Assembly: GCA_947652605.1 (NCBI GenBank)
Contig: OX393577.1
Location: forward strand, 54,832,108-54,896,107
Direction of reading: 5' to 3'
From: Elmis aenea
Taxonomy: Eukaryota; Arthropoda; Insecta; Coleoptera; Elmidae
Length of the DNA stretch: 64,000 nt
The notes beneath the pieces were generated by a model that did not search any database, had not been told where the DNA came from, and worked only from the letters and a program-made list of their open reading frames with translations. Of this stretch, positions 59,461 through 64,000 are shown in pieces (within the stretch, counting starts at the first letter, position 1; every line of letters begins with the position of its first letter). Both the position numbers and the translations under genes were made by a program.

Positions 59461-60585
59461 TATTTATCTACATAATTTCCACCGTGATTGAGACTTTTTG
59501 TTAACCGCACGCCAGCTTTTGTTGTTAGCAAAGTTGAGCAAAATTACAAAAGAAGTTTAATTAAACTTTCAGAGAAAACTGCAAAAAAACTGAAAAATGA
59601 CAAACTTTTAGAACACAAATATCTTTTTAAGCATAATAGATGGCAAAAAGTCGTAAATAAGTAATCTTTAGATAATATTACGTATATTGTGATTAATATC
59701 TATACTAATATTTTTTAAGGTAATTGAACACCGAGATGCATACCAAATGTCAACCATAGTTGACTGTAGCCTAAAGAAAAAATCGTTAATTTAAGTACTT
59801 ATGTGTAGTTTATTGTATGTACTGTCAGGATTTTTGAATAGTAAGAAACTTGTAAATTTTCCACAGAAAGTCTTAAAAAAATTAAAAGTGAAGTCTGCTT
59901 CGTACGAAAAAGTTCATTTTCTTGCCAATTTTTCATATATTGTTGAAAAAATAGTGTATACCTTCAAGTTGACGTGTTACTTATTAAATGAATGTTAACA
60001 ATGTTAGTGGTAACACTACATTTAACAACTTTATATCGTTAAAATAAGAAAAGAAATCATTTTTATAAGGCTCAAACAAATTTAAAAAATACAACTTTGG
60101 AGAGTATATCGGCAATTACTTATTTTTTTAAAAAATTGTGTCTGTCATAACTATCCAAAAATTACCTTGTAACAACTGTTTTCCATTTGTCGTGGTTAAA
60201 GAGGTATTTGTATTTTAAAATTTTGTAATTCTTCTGCAGTTTTCTCGGAAAGATGGTAACACTAATTAATTTTATTAACAACGTTGATTTTCTTTTATCA
60301 TTCTGCCCAACTGTGCAGAATTAAACCATTTTCTAACTGTGAAAATAACAAATATGCCCATGTATCTCGGCAGAAATTGTTACCCTGTCACACTAGCTCA
60401 TAAACAACAAAAAAAAACGCATTCCTTAAAAATTTAAGTAATAAGTTTTATAATCTGTATTATATGTATAGAGGCATCTAATTACAGCTAAATAATACTT
60501 AACAATAGTCAAATACTCGCGAGCGAAGGAAGATGTCCTAATTACATTTTTAAGTTGGCTTAATTACAAAATACCGTTAAATACA
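59461..60585. other. No gene recognised
   Basis: AT-rich, without supported features. Confidence 0.45.
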
Positions 60586-61713
60586 CAGTGTGTACAAAAA
60601 GTAACGTAACGGATCTATATTTCGTCTTGTGGCAACTTTACAAAAAAAAATTTGAGTAAAAGTTGTTTGTGGTAATTTACTACATAACCTAAAATTATTT
60701 TCAACTATACACAGTGTTAATTAATTTCTATTAAATATTTTGCTTGTGCCCATGAATTATCATGAAAACCGCAATAACTCGAAAAATATTAATTTTAGAC
60801 ATAATAGACCTTTAACAAATTTAAAAGACAATTTAATTATCGATAATAATATGTAAAAATATATAGGGTGTTTCATTTGAAAACAATTGACTTATCCGTG
60901 TTAAGTTTAACTAATTGGACCGAGCATAAAAAACACCCTGTGTATTATTTTAAAATTTTAGCTAGTCAGTAATCACTATGATACTATTGTCGAACAAAGT
61001 TTCAAAGAAATTCGTTCTAAAATTGCCATGTTGTGAAATATCAATATTTTCTTAAGAGTCCAGTTTTTGTCAAAATTTTCATAAAAACTTAAATAACTCA
61101 AAAACGATTGATTTTAGGCACATACAACCTTATACATTTTAAAAGACAATTTAATTCTGCATCTAAAAATTGCAAAATATACAGGGTGTTCTATTTAAGA
61201 AAATAAAGTGACGTATCGGTGCGCAAAAACAAAACACTGTGTATAGTAAAAAATAATTTTAGGTTATGTAGTAAATTACCACAAACAACTTTTATTCGAA
61301 ACTGTTTTTTGTAAAATTATCACAAAACCAGATATTGATCCGTTAAGACCTCTACTCATTATCCAACTTGTCGGGACCGACCGTCGGGAACTCCGTGTCG
61401 GGTGTTGTCTACACACCTCCCGACCAGTCCAACCAACACAGCATAAACGTCATCTTTTTTTATTATTTTGGCTCTGATGCAATTTTGTGGATAACAAATT
61501 TATAAATAGCGTTAAATTTTCTTTAATAGTCCTTATCTAGAGGAATGTGGTGGGGCGGTTGGCTTGTTGGATGTCTGGCCACCCGACCGTTCCAACTGTC
61601 GTGTTAGTCGGGTGACTGACTACACATTAAACAATTTATCGGAATGGTCGGTCGGTTGTCCCGACAAATTGGTTGGTTAGTAGAGGCCTTTACGTTACTT
61701 TTTGTACACACTG
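60586..61713. mobile_element. Mariner-like foldback, CAGTGTGTACAAAAAGTAACG ends
   Basis: Starts CAGTGTGTACAAAAAGTAAC and ends GTTACTTTTTGTACACACTG, with TA to the right and CA (mutated TA) to the left. The arms include TTGTTTGTGGTAATTTACTA and its reverse. Two similar internal segments, each with ATAACTC, TTAAAAGACAATTTAATT and a TAGGGTGTT block, lie side by side, as if it began as two tandem elements. A PIF/Harbinger MITE is inserted in the right arm. Confidence 0.85.
61346..61689. mobile_element. PIF/Harbinger MITE, AGGCCTCTACTC ends, copy 2
   Basis: Starts AGACCTCTACTCATTATCCA and ends AGTAGAGGCCT. The 3-bp duplication TTA is exact: 61343-61345 and 61690-61692. Removing the MITE and one TTA restores GATCCG-TTA-CGTTAC, the reverse complement of the other arm of the host element. 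It is in opposite orientation to 57158-57515. Confidence 0.93.
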
Positions 61714-61715
61714 TA

Positions 61716-63279
61716 TGATAAAAACGAAGCTGAACTGCGTGCCAAATTTTTTTTGCTATCATAAATGTTGACAGGATGACAGGTAGTAATTACTAATTAC
61801 TATAACTTATTATTTAAACGTGATATTTATTTATATCATATCTAAAAACTTATCATTTGTTTATTTGTCATCAAAATTGTTTAGTGTTATCTTTATCTGT
61901 ATATTTATATTGTACTTATGACGTCAGATAATAGCTAGGAAAATATTTAAAAAAACAAGTGCAAGGATGTAATGTTATGTGATACATTGCTGAAGTATTT
62001 GCTAATCGTAATTTTATTGTCATATCTAGGCAAAAAATATGTTACTGCGTTTTCTGTTTTTTTTTATAACTTTTAATGCACTTAAAAGAAAATGTTTCCT
62101 GAAAAAGAGTTGTTGCTTAATACTTAAAAGATTTAGTTAAAATTTAAGTACTTTTGCAATAACTTTGTCTATAGTCAAAAACTGATTTCTGACTTATTTT
62201 TTAAAAATAAACTAATATTTATTGTTTTAAATATACAAAATTCATTTATGAGGTAAAATTTTAAACAGTACGAGGCAAGAGTAGATACTTGTATGCTCGT
62301 ATGTAGGATATGTACGTGTTCCCATATCCACAATATGGGAATTGTGGATCTTTCTGCGATTAATAAATCATAAGCTACAATAGTCTAGCCTCTAGCGCGT
62401 AATATAAGCGTTTTGTATTTTCATATACTATTTGGCATCTCGATAACTGTAAAAGCTACAGTCAGTTCAACAGGCGAAAGTGTGTAGATTTTTCCGAAGA
62501 TTTAAAATCTGTCTGCAAATTTCAGATAACTCGAATAGTTCTAAAAAACAACGAAAAAATACGATTTTTGATTTTTTTTTTCATTTTTACTTTTCATCTA
62601 TAGATAAAACGGAAAACCGATTTTATTTTGTCTTTTATTTTAAGGAAAAATTGACAAAAATGAGTAATTTGTTGTAAGCAATTCGAGATATCAGATAGGA
62701 CCATTTGTCATTGTAATTAATTCAAATGTTTTTTGAGAAACAGGCAACCTATTTATTGTATAAAGTTTTCATTTTCCAAAAACGGTATTAATTTATATAT
62801 TCAAATATTCAAAATCAAATTACAAATTATACAGAAATATTAAAAAACAAACTGTTTGATTCCCCTCCTATTAATAACAAGTTTTAACTTTTACAAAAAT
62901 GTATCCCTAAAAATTATTACTCCTATTTTTTAAATCGGAGTTTTTATTCCTTTGATTTCGGAACGGTTTGAGTCATGTGAAATTTGAAAACTTATTTCGA
63001 ATTAGCTCAAAATGTTATACAATTTTGTTAAATGAACCGACTTCGTAACTCTTGCGGTTTTCAAGATGAATGGCATTTAACATGTCCACCAGTGTTGATA
63101 AGTTTTGAAGAAAACTGCAAAAAACATAAAGCTGACAACATGTTTAAACACAAATATTCTTGTAATCACGGCCCACTATAACGGCCAATGTAATATGTGA
63201 TATATTTTGCTCCATGATTATTATATATTTCACTTCTGTGCTACTTTACTCCTTTGTAATTCTTGCTTTGTTTTTGCAG
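61716..63279. other. No gene; weak old foldback at about 62430-63107
   Basis: CATCTCGATAACTGTAAAAG near 62437 and the reverse of CTCTTGCGGTTTTCAAGATG near 63049 may be the two arms of a very degraded foldback element. The remainder is featureless. Confidence 0.3.
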
Positions 63280-63318
63280 GAACTTCATTTGACGCCGTCG
63301 CCAACTACAATTTAAAAG
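63280..63318 (+). CDS. Candidate 39-bp internal coding exon
   Basis: An excellent polypyrimidine tract and acceptor (TTGCTTTGTTTTTGCAG) precede 63280, and a donor GTGGGT follows 63318. The exon is 39 bases, a multiple of three. Of its three frames one stops at TGA and one at TAA; the third is open and reads TSFDAVANYNLK between split codons (ends of a GA start and a G end). It would be a 13-codon symmetrical exon, which could be skipped without shifting frame. I do not recognise the gene. Inference: it belongs to a long plus-strand gene whose other exons lie outside, or begin at the 31178 leader. Confidence 0.5.
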
Positions 63319-63817
63319 GTGGGTAGCTACTTTTGACAAATACTTTATGTAATTAAAACACGCTATCGTGATTTTCTCCATTCGAATATTATGTGCCTCC
63401 GTTTTAATAACCGTGAGTAATTTATTGCGCGAAAACCGAGTACAAAATTAATGAACTAATTTTACAGCTAAATTGCTTAATATGCAATTTACATAAAATT
63501 GGCTAAGTCAACAATGTTGGCGTAGTTGCGAGTTATGTGGATCTGCTGATGAATTACAAAATGTGAACGAACTGCTACAAAATATGAAGTTATTGTATAT
63601 TAAACTTTTCAACTTGTAAACCAGTTTAAGAAAAGTTTTTGTAGAAATTGCTTCATTTGTATAATTTATACAGACTTTAATATAATGAATACAATCATTG
63701 TATTAACTATTTATTTTCGAAATATTATTTGATTGTTCAATATGAGTTTTTTAAATATATTTTTATATGTGTAGTATGATGTACCGGAGTCGGTTTTAAC
63801 CGCTTTATCGACTTGCA
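63319..63817. other. No gene recognised (likely intron)
   Basis: AT-rich sequence after the candidate donor, consistent with an intron. Nothing else seen. Confidence 0.4.
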
Positions 63818-64000
63818 CAGGGTGGGCAAATTTCGATGTTTTCATAGGGAATCTCGGTAATTATAAGAGGTATCGAAAAACGGACCGCGCATCCTCGATC
63901 TCTTTTATCGAGAAAAAGTTAATGGTAAAAACTAAAATTGATTATCGTCTTTTGTTTTCGAGTTATCACCGATAACTTTCTCGCAAAAAAATGTCGAATA
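63818..64000. mobile_element. Left end of a TA-type foldback, cut by the window edge
   Basis: Begins CAGGGTGGGCAAATTTCGAT and contains TCTCGGTAATTATAAGAG and CGATCTCTTTTATCGAG, the reverse-complement partner pattern of bases 1-133. The rest lies beyond the window. Confidence 0.7.

Overview
The window is a strongly AT-rich stretch of insect nuclear DNA. The evidence for an insect is: two intron-containing conserved genes (a DAP3/mRpS29 mitochondrial ribosomal protein and a Pin1/dodo prolyl isomerase), an interstitial tract of the insect telomere repeat (CCTAA/TTAGG), tRNA-type SINEs, and RT, hAT, PIF/Harbinger-like and TA-target TIR elements. The transposon mix would fit a beetle or another large-genome insect, but I cannot name the order from the sequence alone. 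Nothing bacterial or viral was recognised and there is no CRISPR array.

Layout. 0.0-6 kb: the truncated end of a TA-flanked element, a remnant hAT-like locus holding two younger hAT MITEs, a SINE-like remnant, then a 5'-truncated non-LTR retrotransposon with an open RT frame followed by a second copy of its 3' tail. 6-14 kb: three long foldback elements with CAGGGTG-type ends and TA target sites, one carrying two hAT MITEs. 14.3-15.1 kb: a CpG-richer island with an excellent splice donor, a possible 5' exon. 15-17.8 kb: a nest in which a hAT transposase fragment with a perfect 8-bp duplication sits inside a LINE tail. 18.8 kb: a Jockey-like 3' end. 20-23.3 kb: a small foldback, then an odd composite of a hairpin, a TTAGG tract, a frameshifted tyrosine-recombinase fragment and a 60-bp perfect palindrome, then a hAT MITE. 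23.9-26.5 kb: a hAT MITE and a mariner-like foldback.

27.2-31.2 kb is the gene-bearing core. mRpS29 (2 exons) and dodo (3 exons) lie in tandem on the minus strand. The CpG-rich sequence upstream of dodo also looks like the start of a plus-strand transcription unit (5' exon with a donor after 31178). A 39-bp candidate coding exon at 63280-63318 shows that a long gene probably spans part of the window, so most of 31-63 kb may be intron.

32.9-62 kb is again mobile-element territory: foldback families, a roughly 1-kb palindromic element, a Jockey copy that lost its RT core, an RTE-like remnant, a tRNA-SINE, a PIF/Harbinger-like element carrying eight satellite monomers of about 164 bp, an RNase H-bearing LINE remnant, and two PIF/Harbinger MITEs each inserted inside another MITE. 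The right edge enters an element of the same family as the one cut by the left edge.
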